Origin: Paraburkholderia sp. HP33-1
Lineage (GTDB): Bacteria; Pseudomonadota; Gammaproteobacteria; Burkholderiales; Burkholderiaceae
Assembly (NCBI RefSeq): GCF_021390595.1
Contig: NZ_JAJEJR010000001.1
Location: 62,001 to 126,000 of the forward strand
DNA: 64,000 nt
Direction: 5' to 3'
The notes under the pieces are model-generated. The model was not told where the DNA came from. It saw only the letters and a program-made list of their open reading frames with translations, and did not search any database. Shown piece by piece: positions 55,601-63,665 of the stretch; the stretch's first letter is position 1; the number at the start of each line of letters is the position of its first letter. A program made the position numbers and the translations under genes.

Positions 55601-55860
55601 TTCAGCGACGTCGACTCCGTGTGCTCGATATCGTTGACCGCCACCGACAGGCCGCGCTCGTAGTTCAGCGTGATGCGCCGTTCCATTTCGTCGGCGGGCA
55701 GGCCGTTGTACGACCAGATCACCGAGAGCACCGGTATATCGATGTTCGGAAAGATGTCGGTGGGGGTGCGCAGAATCGTCAACGGTCCGACGATCAGCAA
55801 CAGCAGCGCCAGCACGACGAACGTATAGGGGCGCCGTAGCGCGAGACGAACGATCCACAT
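52678..55860 (-). CDS. RND efflux permease (HAE1 / AcrB-like)
   Basis: The 1060-residue protein is a proton-driven inner-membrane exporter with 12 helices and two large periplasmic loops. RND markers are the N-terminal GPLTILRTPTDIFPNIDIPV, the paired aspartates in helix 4 (AVGILVDDATVAIENI), GTDSD-type loops and GRAVIGGLALGTVATL near the C-terminus. It is most like the HAE1 group that exports drugs and small hydrophobic molecules. The ATG at MWIVRLALRR begins the first helix and is preferred over a GTG 14 codons upstream. It is the first gene of its operon, before adaptor and channel. Confidence 0.93.
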   Translation of the reverse strand: MWIVRLALRRPYTFVVLALLLLIVGPLTILRTPTDIFPNIDIPVLSVIWSYNGLPADEMERRITLNYERGLSVAVNDIEHTESTSLNGIAVVKIFFQPGANIDEALAQVTALSQSQLRSLPPGITPPFILRYNASTVPILRLALSSASLTEQELYDFGNNFLKTQLATVPGASAPLPYGGKQRQIMVDIDSRKLQERNLSPMDVVNAVSAQNLILPSGTAKIGSTEYSVEMNGSPDSLAGLNNIPIRTTANGTIYIRDVAHVRDGYQPQTNIVRVNGQRAALLTINKSGNASTLDIVERIKTMMPTLRNLVPPSLSIDPVADQSLFVRASVQAVLREALIAACLTGLMILLFLGNWRATLIIAVSIPLSMITSIIALSALGQTINIMTLGGLALAVGILVDDATVAIENISHQLEQGKTLEQAILDGAHQIAIPTFVSTLSICIVFVPMFFLTGVAHYLFIPLAEAVVFAMLASYFFSRTLVPTLAKYLLRHHHKPADSPHAPSPTRNPFMRVHYAFERGFLRLRERYRVFLEARVARPGLFVTLFLACCCASLLLLPFIGRDFFPAVDAGTIALHMRAKTGMRVEETAVLTDRVDTRIRQLIPAGELHSIIDNIGLPVSGINLSYSNTGTIGTSDSDILITLNPDHHPSADYVRTLRRTLSDEFPGVQFAFLPADIVSQTLNFGMPSPIDIQIVGREVAANRAFAAKLLNRLRTVPGLADARIQQPADLPRIFIDVDRTRAQQAGFSQRDIASDLLITLSGSQQTTPTFWLNPHNGVSYNVITEAPQYTIDSLQSLANIPLNANGRSNILGSLATMRREAANAVLTHYNAQTTIDIYGTADGRDLGGVSDDIRRIIDASKAELPKSSTIELRGQVQTMNESFSGLVAGLLFAVLLVYLLIVVNFQSWLDPFIIITALPGALAGIVWMLFLTHTTLSIPALTGAIMCIGIATANSILVISFAREQLLLHGDATRAAIEAGFTRFRPVLMTALAMVIGMVPMAVGLGEGGEQNAPLGRAVIGGLALGTVATLIFVPVVFSMIYRRLAARHQHAAEHVVQKP

Positions 55861-56267
55861 GGCTAGCGCAAACGAATGAAATGAGCGGCCGCTGCGCCGC
55901 ACGTTGCGGCAAAACAGGCGCGCATGTCGGCGCGAAGCTGCGCGGCACCTGTATCAAACGGATCGTTCCGGCGAAGCACGTTTTTGATGTCTCCCTCCGC
56001 AGGGTTTATGATGGTCTTCATTACGACGTTTAACGCCGAGATCATCGGCTTTGTGCCGCGTAATTGGAATAGGGCGAAACGACGGGTGAAAGCCTTTCTT
56101 CGCGCTTCCCAAAGCCCCGTAAAACGGGAACAATGACTCGAAGCTCTCACGCGCCACGCGCGCGGCAGATTAAGTGCGCACGCAACGTCCAATGCGAAGC
56201 GGCGTTTTCATCATCACCTCGACCGGCGTGAATCCATAAAGCCGGCAAAGTGAAGCGGGGAAATATC
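55861..56267. other. Divergent region upstream of the RND operon
   Basis: No supported gene is present in these 407 bases between the RND permease (minus) and a small plus-strand gene. Both promoters must lie here. A CCCCGT/ACGGG hairpin (56115-56128) is visible. I see no TetR- or MarR-type palindrome that I would call an operator, and no regulator gene adjoins the operon. Confidence 0.4.
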
Positions 56268-56480
56268 ATGGAAGTCGGTTCCATTGTCCGATCGGTACAT
56301 ATCGCCGTGCCGCAAGGTGCGCGCGGAATCGTCATGCGCATTCTTGGCGACATGGCGATGGTGGCGTGGTACGCCGGCGAGCCCGGCGCCTCGCAGCAAC
56401 TCAATACCGAACCCTTTTTCCTCGAAGATCTGATCGATACCGGCGACCTGATACGTCCGTCCGGCACGCAGACGCATTGA
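56268..56480 (+). CDS. Small conserved-looking protein of unknown function
   Basis: The 70-residue protein begins MEVGSIVRSVHIAVPQGARG and continues with GDMAMVAWYAGEPG and FFLEDLIDTGDLIRP. Its beta-strand pattern with spaced glycines suggests a small SH3- or KOW-like barrel. I do not recognise a named family. GCGGGG eight bases before the ATG is a fair ribosome site. It stands alone between the RND operon and the kinase gene. Confidence 0.6.
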   Translation: MEVGSIVRSVHIAVPQGARGIVMRILGDMAMVAWYAGEPGASQQLNTEPFFLEDLIDTGDLIRPSGTQTH

Positions 56481-56624
56481 ACGAAAGGCTTAGCCTTCGC
56501 GCATTGCCGTTGTGTGACACACAGGTGCGGGCTGTAGTGATGCTGTAAGGTGCGGTTGGCTTGCCGGCATCGCTGTGGGTCGTCGCCCTCGTCTTTCCCC
56601 GCGGCGCGGCGCACAATGCCGGGC

Positions 56625-57662
56625 ATGAACGACACCATTCCCGACAATTCCCATCCCCAGGCCGGCGCCGATGGCGCCGTGCCGTTCGCGCGGCTCACGC
56701 CGGAAACCGTGCTCGATGCGCTCGACGGCGTGCTCGCGACGACCGGCGTGCGTACCGACGGCCGTCTGCTGCCGCTCAACAGCTACGAAAATCGCGTGTA
56801 TCAGGTCGGCGTCGAAGACGGTCCACCGGTGGTCGCGAAGTTCTATCGTCCCGAGCGCTGGAGCGACGCGGCGATTCTCGAAGAGCACGCGTTCGTCGCT
56901 GAACTCGCCGCGCGCGAGATTCCGGCGGTGCCCGCGCGCGTGCTCGATGGCCGTACGCTGCATACGTTCGGTGGTTTCCGTTTTTCGGTTTTCGAGCGAC
57001 GCGGTGGCCGCGCGCCGGATCTCGACCGGCGCGACACGCTCGAATGGCTGGGGCGCTTCATCGGACGCATTCATGCGATCGGGCAGACGCACGATTACGC
57101 GCAACGTCCCACGCTTAACATCGACACGTTCGGCTATGAGCCGCGCGACTTTCTGCTCGCGCACCGTTTCGTGCCCGACGACCTGCGCACCGCGTGGGAA
57201 ACCGTGGTGAACCTCGCGCTCGAAGGCGTCGCCCGTGCGTTCGAGCGGGCCGGCGAAATTCGCACGCTGCGTGTGCACGGCGACTGTCATCCGAGCAACG
57301 TGCTGTGGACCGACGCGGGTCCGCATTTCGTCGATTTCGACGACAGCCGCATGGGTCCAGCGATTCAGGATCTGTGGCTGCTGCTGCCGGGCGACCGTGC
57401 GGAGGCGTCGCGCTCGCTCTCCGATCTGCTCGCCGGCTACGAGGATTTCTGCGAGTTCGAGCCGCGCGAACTGTATCTGATCGAAGCGCTGCGCACATTG
57501 CGGCTGATTCACTATCAGGCGTGGCTCGCGCGGCGCTGGAACGACCCGGCGTTCCCAGCCGCGTTTCCGTGGTTCAACACGCAGCGCTACTGGGAGGATC
57601 GCATCCTCGAGATGCGCGAGCAGATCGGCGCGATGCAGGAAGGGCCGTTGTGGCCGGTTTGA
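56625..57662 (+). CDS. srkA: SrkA/YihE-type stress-response serine/threonine kinase
   Basis: The 345-residue protein is an APH-fold kinase of the YihE/SrkA (RdoA) group, which in E. coli limits MazEF-driven death under envelope and oxidative stress. Visible motifs are LPLNSYENRVYQVG (nucleotide loop), VVAKFYRPERWSD (ATP lysine), the catalytic loop LRVHGDCHPSNVLW, and the metal-binding HFVDFDDSRMGPAIQDLWL. C-terminal WFNTQRYWEDRILEMREQI is also typical. An ATG three codons earlier is possible. It is convergent with the DUF3857 gene, 11 bases apart. Confidence 0.9.
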   Translation: MNDTIPDNSHPQAGADGAVPFARLTPETVLDALDGVLATTGVRTDGRLLPLNSYENRVYQVGVEDGPPVVAKFYRPERWSDAAILEEHAFVAELAAREIPAVPARVLDGRTLHTFGGFRFSVFERRGGRAPDLDRRDTLEWLGRFIGRIHAIGQTHDYAQRPTLNIDTFGYEPRDFLLAHRFVPDDLRTAWETVVNLALEGVARAFERAGEIRTLRVHGDCHPSNVLWTDAGPHFVDFDDSRMGPAIQDLWLLLPGDRAEASRSLSDLLAGYEDFCEFEPRELYLIEALRTLRLIHYQAWLARRWNDPAFPAAFPWFNTQRYWEDRILEMREQIGAMQEGPLWPV

Positions 57663-57673
57663 CGCGTTGACAT

Positions 57674-59572
57674 TCAAGGCGCTTGCGACGCCACATTCGA
57701 CGTCTCCACCAGCGTCGATCTGACGATCACCTCCGCACGCACGTCCCGCCCGATCGCTTCGATCGCGGGACGCATGCGCGTGAAATCCTCGGGCGTGCAG
57801 ACGTCGCTGTCGAAATGCGTGGCGCCGTCGCGCGTCATCGTGACCACGTTGCTGTGCGGATCGAACGCGTATTGCGACACGAAATCGACGAAGCGGTCCT
57901 GGGTGCGCTGCGCCTCCGGCATGTCGAGCACGCGGAAATTGGCGGGCAACTCGATGCGCGCGCGTTCGTGGATCGAGAGGTTGTGGCACACGAACGGCTG
58001 CGTGCGCTTGCGCTCGCCGAGCCAGTAACGCGTGTCGGCCGCGACGCCGCCGCCGAGGCTCGTCAGCGCCGGAATCGAGGCCGTCATGCCGGTCACCACG
58101 AGACTTTCGAGCGTGCCTTTCATCGTCATCGTGAGCGGGCCGTCGGCCGCGCTGAGGTCGCTCGTTGTCAGCGTCGCGGTGCCGCGCAGATTCGCGTTGC
58201 GAAGTTCGGCCTGAATCGATTCCTCTCGTTGCGCGGGAGTTTGCGTGCGTAGCCGCGCGCGTGCCTGCTCGGCGTACGGCCCCGCATCCTGAAGCCGATA
58301 CGTGAAGCTCGCCGAGCCATCCGGTTCGATCTTGATCGCGAGGTCGGTGCTGCGCGACATCTGCGTGGTGGCGGGTGTTTGCGCGAGTACGCCGGCGCCG
58401 GTCAGCACGGTCGGCCGGTTCATGTCGGACGAAGGCAGAAAACCGAATTCGACGTTCGACGCAGTCGAATCCGCGTACATCTGCAAGTCGGGCAGCCACG
58501 TGATGGCGTGATTGATGACGCCGTAGCCGGGGACGCTAGGCAGCGTGTAGATCGTGCCGCTACTGATCAGCGCCGGTTCGTTGCGCACGCCGACCGCGTC
58601 GAGCAGCGCGCCGTAGAGCGCGACGTGGTCCTTGCAATCGCCATAGCGGTTCGCGAGGATCGCGCTCGCGCCGTGCGGCACGACGGAGCCGCGTCCGACG
58701 TAGATCGCGACGTAGCGGATATTGCGGCGAACCCAGTCGTACAGCGTTTTGGCTTTGTCGTGCGGCGTGTGATCGTGTGCGGTCAGTTGCAGCGCGAGCT
58801 CGGTGATCGCGGCGTCGTGAGGGTCCGGGTCCGCCGCGGAGGTGCGATAGGACGCGGCGAACGCCGCATAGCTCGGGAAGGTCGACACCATCAACCGATC
58901 GCCGTATGACACGTACGCGACCGAGCCGCGTTCGAGCCGGTCGAAATGCGCCTTGTCATAGCGGAATTCGTAGCGTGTGCGGCCGGCGCTCGTGACCGGC
59001 GTCACCGCGTTGAAGCCGCGCGCGTCGGCGTAAAGCGGCTTGTCGGCGGGCAGGTCGTAGATCAGGCGGAAGTTGCGCGTCGGTGCGAGGTCGGGCGGCG
59101 TGAAGTCGCTGAATTCTCCCGGCACGATCGGCTGACGCTGCGTCTTGCGGTACGTCAGATGCACGCGTGCACCGGGTTCGACCGCGGGGAACACGATGAC
59201 CTTTTCCTGGATGTCCTGGAACATCGGCGCGTTGAACGAACGGGCCTCCTGCACGTTGCGGATCTGCTCCGGCTGCACGTCGTGACGCTTGCCGTCGGCG
59301 CTGACCGTGTAGGCCTCCAGAATCTGTACCTCGGCCATGTTGCGGTTGAACCAGACGTATTGCTGCGCGACCCGCTCGACGCCGGCTTCGTTGTTCACGC
59401 GCAGCGTCATCGAATCGAGCTTCGCATACGAGCCGTCCGCATTGACGGTGAAGGTCTGCGTCTCGCCCTCGTTGGTGTAGGGGTCGTCCAGTTTGGACGG
59501 CACGCTCGCGCTCGCGGCGAGAATGCCGGCCAGCCAGCCGGCGGAGACAAGAACCACGAGGGAGAGTCGCAT
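57674..59572 (-). CDS. Secreted DUF3857 / transglutaminase-like protein
   Basis: The 632-residue protein has a signal peptide (MRLSLVVLVSAGWLAGILAA, cleavage near ASA), a DUF3857 beta domain (about 30-230) and a transglutaminase-like domain. The cysteine is in RYGDCKDHVALYGALLDAVG, the histidine in GVINHAITWLPD and the aspartate in MYADSTASN, so the Cys-His-Asp triad is complete. A further beta-rich C-terminal domain follows. Such proteins are exported and may act as proteases or cross-linkers; no substrate is known. It stands alone between srkA and the xdhC gene. Confidence 0.85.
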   Translation of the reverse strand: MRLSLVVLVSAGWLAGILAASASVPSKLDDPYTNEGETQTFTVNADGSYAKLDSMTLRVNNEAGVERVAQQYVWFNRNMAEVQILEAYTVSADGKRHDVQPEQIRNVQEARSFNAPMFQDIQEKVIVFPAVEPGARVHLTYRKTQRQPIVPGEFSDFTPPDLAPTRNFRLIYDLPADKPLYADARGFNAVTPVTSAGRTRYEFRYDKAHFDRLERGSVAYVSYGDRLMVSTFPSYAAFAASYRTSAADPDPHDAAITELALQLTAHDHTPHDKAKTLYDWVRRNIRYVAIYVGRGSVVPHGASAILANRYGDCKDHVALYGALLDAVGVRNEPALISSGTIYTLPSVPGYGVINHAITWLPDLQMYADSTASNVEFGFLPSSDMNRPTVLTGAGVLAQTPATTQMSRSTDLAIKIEPDGSASFTYRLQDAGPYAEQARARLRTQTPAQREESIQAELRNANLRGTATLTTSDLSAADGPLTMTMKGTLESLVVTGMTASIPALTSLGGGVAADTRYWLGERKRTQPFVCHNLSIHERARIELPANFRVLDMPEAQRTQDRFVDFVSQYAFDPHSNVVTMTRDGATHFDSDVCTPEDFTRMRPAIEAIGRDVRAEVIVRSTLVETSNVASQAP

Positions 59573-59774
59573 GACGGGTGGTATCCGGACGACGACGTTG
59601 GCGGGATTGCCAGCTAGCGTCGGTTCGTGTCGCGACGATGTCAAGCGGCTGGCGCGCATTTGGAAGCGATCCAAAGATTGCCCGGCCCGGATGCACGGCG
59701 CGCGCCCAGCGTGTCGGCATTGAGCAAGCCGCTTGATTGCGTCATGCCGGCGATTCACAACTGGGCGCGGCAGG

Positions 59775-60797
59775 CTACACGCTGCAAGCGGCGCCCCCCG
59801 ACGCCGCGATTTCCCGCGCGGCCTTCGCGCCTTCGACCTGCAAAAGCGTCGGCAGCGACACGCCATTCTTCGCCGCCGTCACTTCCGCGAGAATCGACAC
59901 CGCGATCTCAGGCGGCGTCCTGCTGCCGATATAAATACCGACCGGTCCATGCAAACGGGCCAGTTCGGCTTCGTTCAGATCGAACTCCTTCAGGCGCTCG
60001 CGCCGCGCGTGATTGTTCCTGCGTGAGCCCAGCGCGCCGACATAGAACGCCGGCGTCTTCAGCGCTTCCATCAGCGCGAGATCGTCGAGCTTCGGATCGT
60101 GCGTGAGCGCGATCACCGCGCAGCGCTCGTCGAGCTTCATGTCGATCACGGTATCGTCCGGCATCGTGCGTACGATCTTCGTGCCGGGCACGTCCCATTC
60201 CTCGGTGTATTCCTCGCGCGGATCGCACACCGTCACCTGATAGTCGAGCCCCACCGCGATATGGCACAGGTAGCGCGACAGCTGCCCGGCGCCGATCACG
60301 AGCATCCGGTAGCGCGGACCGTGGATCGTCAACAGACGCTGGCCGTCGAAATGCACGCCGTCGGTCGCCTGCGCGTTTTCGAGCTGCACCGCGCCCGTCG
60401 TCATGTCGAGCTCGCGTGCGACGAGCTGCCCGCTTTCCACCGCGTGACACAGCTCGGCGATGCCGCTTTGTCGTGTCAACGGTTCGAGCACGAGCTGGAT
60501 CGTGCCACCGCAAGGCAGCCCGAAGCGATGCGCTTCCTCTGCTGTAATGCCGTACTTCACCGCTTCCGGAAGGGTCTGCTCGATGCCTCGTTGCCGCACG
60601 CGATCAATCAGATCGTCTTCGATGCAGCCCCCGGACACCGAGCCCACCACGAGGCCGTCGTCGCGCACCGAGAGCATCGCGCCCTCGGGACGCGGCGACG
60701 AGCCCCACGTCTTCACGACCGTCACGAGGAGCGCGCGATGTCCGTCCTCCAGCCAGCGGGCGCTGGTTTTCAGAACTTCGAGATCCACGCTGTCCAT
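59775..60797 (-). CDS. XdhC/CoxF-type maturation factor
   Basis: The 340-residue protein belongs to the XdhC/CoxI family, which protects, sulfurates and inserts the molybdenum cofactor into xanthine or CO dehydrogenases. The N-terminal XdhC_CoxI domain has TWGSSPRPEGAMLSV, VSGGCIEDDLIDRV and FGLPCGGTIQLVLEPL. The C-terminal Rossmann domain has MLVIGAGQLSRYLCHIA and the strongly conserved FYVGALGSRRNNHARRERL. Its start overlaps the coxG-like gene by 28 bases, so it is the last gene of the cluster coxM-D-E-G-F. It is called CoxF-like from its position. Confidence 0.9.
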   Translation of the reverse strand: MDSVDLEVLKTSARWLEDGHRALLVTVVKTWGSSPRPEGAMLSVRDDGLVVGSVSGGCIEDDLIDRVRQRGIEQTLPEAVKYGITAEEAHRFGLPCGGTIQLVLEPLTRQSGIAELCHAVESGQLVARELDMTTGAVQLENAQATDGVHFDGQRLLTIHGPRYRMLVIGAGQLSRYLCHIAVGLDYQVTVCDPREEYTEEWDVPGTKIVRTMPDDTVIDMKLDERCAVIALTHDPKLDDLALMEALKTPAFYVGALGSRRNNHARRERLKEFDLNEAELARLHGPVGIYIGSRTPPEIAVSILAEVTAAKNGVSLPTLLQVEGAKAAREIAASGGAACSV

Positions 60798-61378
60798 GAT
60801 TTCTTCCCTTTCTTTGCTGCGCCGCTGGACTCGCCGTCCGCGGCCTCGTTCGATTCCGTTTGCGCAGACGCGGCTTCGGCTTCCGCCTCGGCATCCACCG
60901 ATGCGTCACCGTCCGCTGCCTGATCCGCGCTACTGTCGCCCGAGAGCTGGGCGGTAAAGCGCCTGAAAAATTCCCCGGCAATCTTGCGTGCCGCGCCGTC
61001 GACGAGCCGCGAGCCGATCTGCGCGAGCTTGCCGCCGACCTGTGCGTTGGCGGTGTAGGAAAGCTTCGTCGCGGCCTCGCCGTCGGCTTCGAGCGTGACT
61101 TGCGCGTTGCCCTTCGCAAAGCCGGCGGCGCCGCCCTGGCCTTCGAAGACGATCGTGTAGGTGTTCGGCGCATCGATGTCGGTCAATTGCATACGCCCCT
61201 TGAAGCGTGCCTTGACTGGACCGACCGCTGCGCTCAGCGCGACCAGGTACGCGTTTTCACCGTCGGGGTCGATGCTTTCGCAGCCGGGGATGCAGCCGCG
61301 CAGAATCTCGGTGTCGTTCAACGCGTCCCACGTTTGCTGCTGCGCGACCGGCAGCGTATGAGTTTCGGTCAATTCCAT
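60770..61378 (-). CDS. coxG: CoxG-like carbon monoxide dehydrogenase subunit G (SRPBCC)
   Basis: The 202-residue protein has a START/SRPBCC domain in the first 150 residues with the CoxG features LPVAQQQTWDALNDTEIL, CIPGCESI, GPVKARFKGRM and VGGKLAQIGSRLVDGAARK. A charged acidic/alanine linker follows (about 152-190) and an amphipathic C-terminal helix (KKSWTAWISKF) that could anchor the protein to the membrane. CoxG is thought to recruit the CO dehydrogenase-type enzyme to the membrane. The 10-base overlap with coxE upstream and the 28-base overlap with xdhC downstream point to tight coupling. Confidence 0.9.
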   Translation of the reverse strand: MELTETHTLPVAQQQTWDALNDTEILRGCIPGCESIDPDGENAYLVALSAAVGPVKARFKGRMQLTDIDAPNTYTIVFEGQGGAAGFAKGNAQVTLEADGEAATKLSYTANAQVGGKLAQIGSRLVDGAARKIAGEFFRRFTAQLSGDSSADQAADGDASVDAEAEAEAASAQTESNEAADGESSGAAKKGKKSWTAWISKF

Positions 61379-62601
61379 GACGTTGCTCCTGCGAGTGTCG
61401 TCGCGTCGACGGTGCGGCGAGGCGCGCGCGTCAGTTGCGCGAGATCGCGGCCGAACGCTGCGAGACTGTCTAGATTATGAACCGGACGATGCGCGTCGAC
61501 ATGCGGCAGGATCGCCTGCACGCCGCGTGCTTTCGGCGTGAAGCCGCTGAAACGCAGCAGCGGATTGAGCCACACGACGCGATGCGCGAAGCGCGCGAGG
61601 CGCGCCATTTCGGTGTCGAGCACATCGATCGCTTCGTGATCGAGCCCGTCGGTGACGAGCAGCACCGTCGCGCGACCTGTGAGGACGCGCCGCGCCCAGC
61701 GCCGGTTGAACTCGGCGAGCGCCGCGCCGATGCGCGTGCCGCCCGACCAGTCGACCACCTGATCGCTGAGCGTGGCGATCGCGACATCCGGGTCGCGCTC
61801 GCGCAATGCGCGCGTCGCGTTCGTGAGCCGCGTGCCGAACAGAAACACCTGCAGACGTTCGCGCGACTGCAGCAGCGCGTGGCAGAAGTAGAGCACCGCG
61901 CGCGAGTAGTTGCTCATCGAGCCGGAGATGTCGAGCAGCAGCACGAGCGGCGGCTTGCGCTCGACCGTCGCGCGATACTTCCACACGGTCCAGTCGCCGC
62001 CCGCGCGCACCGCGTGCCGCGCGCTCGCGCGCAGATCCGCATGCGTGCCGTGTGACGCGGCCTTCAGGCGCCGTGTCGGCTCGGTTGCGAGCGGCAGCCG
62101 CTGGCCCCGGATCAGATGCCGCAACGTGCGCCATTCGTCGGCGCTCAGCGTGTCGAAATCGCGATGACGTAGCCGCTCCTCCGCGCTGAACGTGAGCTGC
62201 GCGTGAAGCTCGTGCTGTGCGGTTTCCTGCGGCACATTCAGATTCGGCGACGGCGGCATGCGCACCGCAAGCGCATCGGCGAGACGGTTGTTGCGCTTGG
62301 GCGGCGGCAACCCGTCGCGCACTTTGGGCAGCAGCAGCGCGCGCAGCTTGCCTTCCCAATCAGGATCGCGCCAGAACAGATCGAATGCGGCATTGAAGAG
62401 CTCGCGTTCGTCGGGCGCGGTGACGAGCAGCGCGGCAAGCGCGGCACGGACGTCATCGCGGTGGCCGAGGTCGATCCATTGCAGCGCGGCGAGCGCGTCG
62501 ACCGCCTGCGCGGGCGACATCGGCAGGCCAGCGCCGCGCAGCACGCGTACGAAATGGACGACGTTGCGCGCGAGCATGGGCGCGGTGTGCTGGTTCGTCA
62601 T
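61369..62601 (-). CDS. coxE: CoxE-like VWA-domain protein
   Basis: The 410-residue protein is of the CoxE type. A helical N-terminal half (about 1-200) is followed by a von Willebrand A domain with a complete MIDAS: LLLDISGSMS (D224, S226, S228), a threonine in VVDWSGGTRIGAAL, and LLVTDGLDHEAIDVL. CoxE works with the MoxR ATPase CoxD in maturing the molybdenum-copper (or molybdenum-hydroxylase) active site. The start MTNQHTAPML has TGAGGA upstream. It lies 11 bases after coxD. Confidence 0.9.
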   Translation of the reverse strand: MTNQHTAPMLARNVVHFVRVLRGAGLPMSPAQAVDALAALQWIDLGHRDDVRAALAALLVTAPDERELFNAAFDLFWRDPDWEGKLRALLLPKVRDGLPPPKRNNRLADALAVRMPPSPNLNVPQETAQHELHAQLTFSAEERLRHRDFDTLSADEWRTLRHLIRGQRLPLATEPTRRLKAASHGTHADLRASARHAVRAGGDWTVWKYRATVERKPPLVLLLDISGSMSNYSRAVLYFCHALLQSRERLQVFLFGTRLTNATRALRERDPDVAIATLSDQVVDWSGGTRIGAALAEFNRRWARRVLTGRATVLLVTDGLDHEAIDVLDTEMARLARFAHRVVWLNPLLRFSGFTPKARGVQAILPHVDAHRPVHNLDSLAAFGRDLAQLTRAPRRTVDATTLAGATSWN

Positions 62602-62612
62602 GCCGACGATCC

Positions 62613-63494
62613 TCACCGGGACAGACACTGCGCGATCTGCGTGGCGTCCACGCGCGCGAGATCGTCCTGATACTTGAGCAGCACACCGAGCGTGTTCTGC
62701 ACGGATTGCGGATCGAGCTCGGTGACCGACAGCGCTTCGAGCGCGCGGCACCAGTCGATCGTTTCGGCGATGCCGGGCGCCTTGAACAGATCCATGCCGC
62801 GCAGCCGATGCACGAAGTCGACCGCGCGCCGCTGCAATTGCGCCGACGTAAGTGGCGCGCGCGCGGCGACGATCTCGAGTTCGCGCTCGCGATCCGGATA
62901 GCCGATCCATTGATACAGACAGCGGCGCTTCAACGCGTCATGCACTTCGCGCGTGCGGTTCGACGTCATGATGACGAGCGGCGGCTGCGTCGCGCGCACG
63001 GTGCCGTATTCGGGAATCGATACCTGGAAGTCCGAAAGCAGTTCCAGCAGGAATGCCTCGAACGGTTCGTCGGCGCGGTCGATCTCGTCGATCAGCAGCA
63101 CGCGCCGCGCGCCGGGATGGTGTTCGTCGGGCATGAGCGCCTGCAGCAGCGGACGCTTGAGCAGGAATTCGCCGCGATACAGCGTGTCGTTGTCGGGGCG
63201 CTCGCCGCTCGCTTCGGCAAGCCGCAGCGCCATGATCTGACGCGGGTAGTCCCATTCATAGAGCGCACTCGCGGTGTCGAGGCCCTCATAGCATTGCAGT
63301 CGCAGCAGCGTGGTGCCAAGCATGCCCGCCGCGGCTTTCGCGAGCTCGGTCTTGCCGACGCCCGGCTCGCCTTCGACGAACAGCGGCCGCTCCATGCGCA
63401 GCGCGAGATACAGCGCGGTCGCGAGTTCGCGGCTTGCGAAATAGCGCTGGGCGGCGAGTTGGGCAAGGGTGTCGTCGATCGAAGCCGGCTGCAT
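62613..63494 (-). CDS. coxD: CoxD-like MoxR family ATPase
   Basis: The 293-residue AAA+ protein has Walker A FVEGEPGVGKTELAKA (42-49 for GEPGVGKT), Walker B LLIDEIDRADEPFEAFLLE, sensor 1 VIMTSNRTRE and sensor 2 arginines in LKRRCLYQW. In CO dehydrogenase-type clusters CoxD helps install the sulfur and copper of the active site. The ATG at MQPASIDDTL is preceded by a weak ribosome site. It follows the FAD-subunit gene across 171 bases with no terminator that I can see. Confidence 0.92.
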   Translation of the reverse strand: MQPASIDDTLAQLAAQRYFASRELATALYLALRMERPLFVEGEPGVGKTELAKAAAGMLGTTLLRLQCYEGLDTASALYEWDYPRQIMALRLAEASGERPDNDTLYRGEFLLKRPLLQALMPDEHHPGARRVLLIDEIDRADEPFEAFLLELLSDFQVSIPEYGTVRATQPPLVIMTSNRTREVHDALKRRCLYQWIGYPDRERELEIVAARAPLTSAQLQRRAVDFVHRLRGMDLFKAPGIAETIDWCRALEALSVTELDPQSVQNTLGVLLKYQDDLARVDATQIAQCLSR

Positions 63495-63665
63495 GGTGGT
63501 CCTGAATCTGCGCGACAGGCCGTGGCGAAAGCCTGGCGCGAGGGAAGAATGGAACGGGCGCGAGGTCGACGTCAATCGCTCGCGCCAGCTCGCGAAACGA
63601 GCCAAGCCGGACTGCGCGCGCCGTGGCGTAAGCGCGCGGCAGACCGGACGATCTGCCAAGGATCG

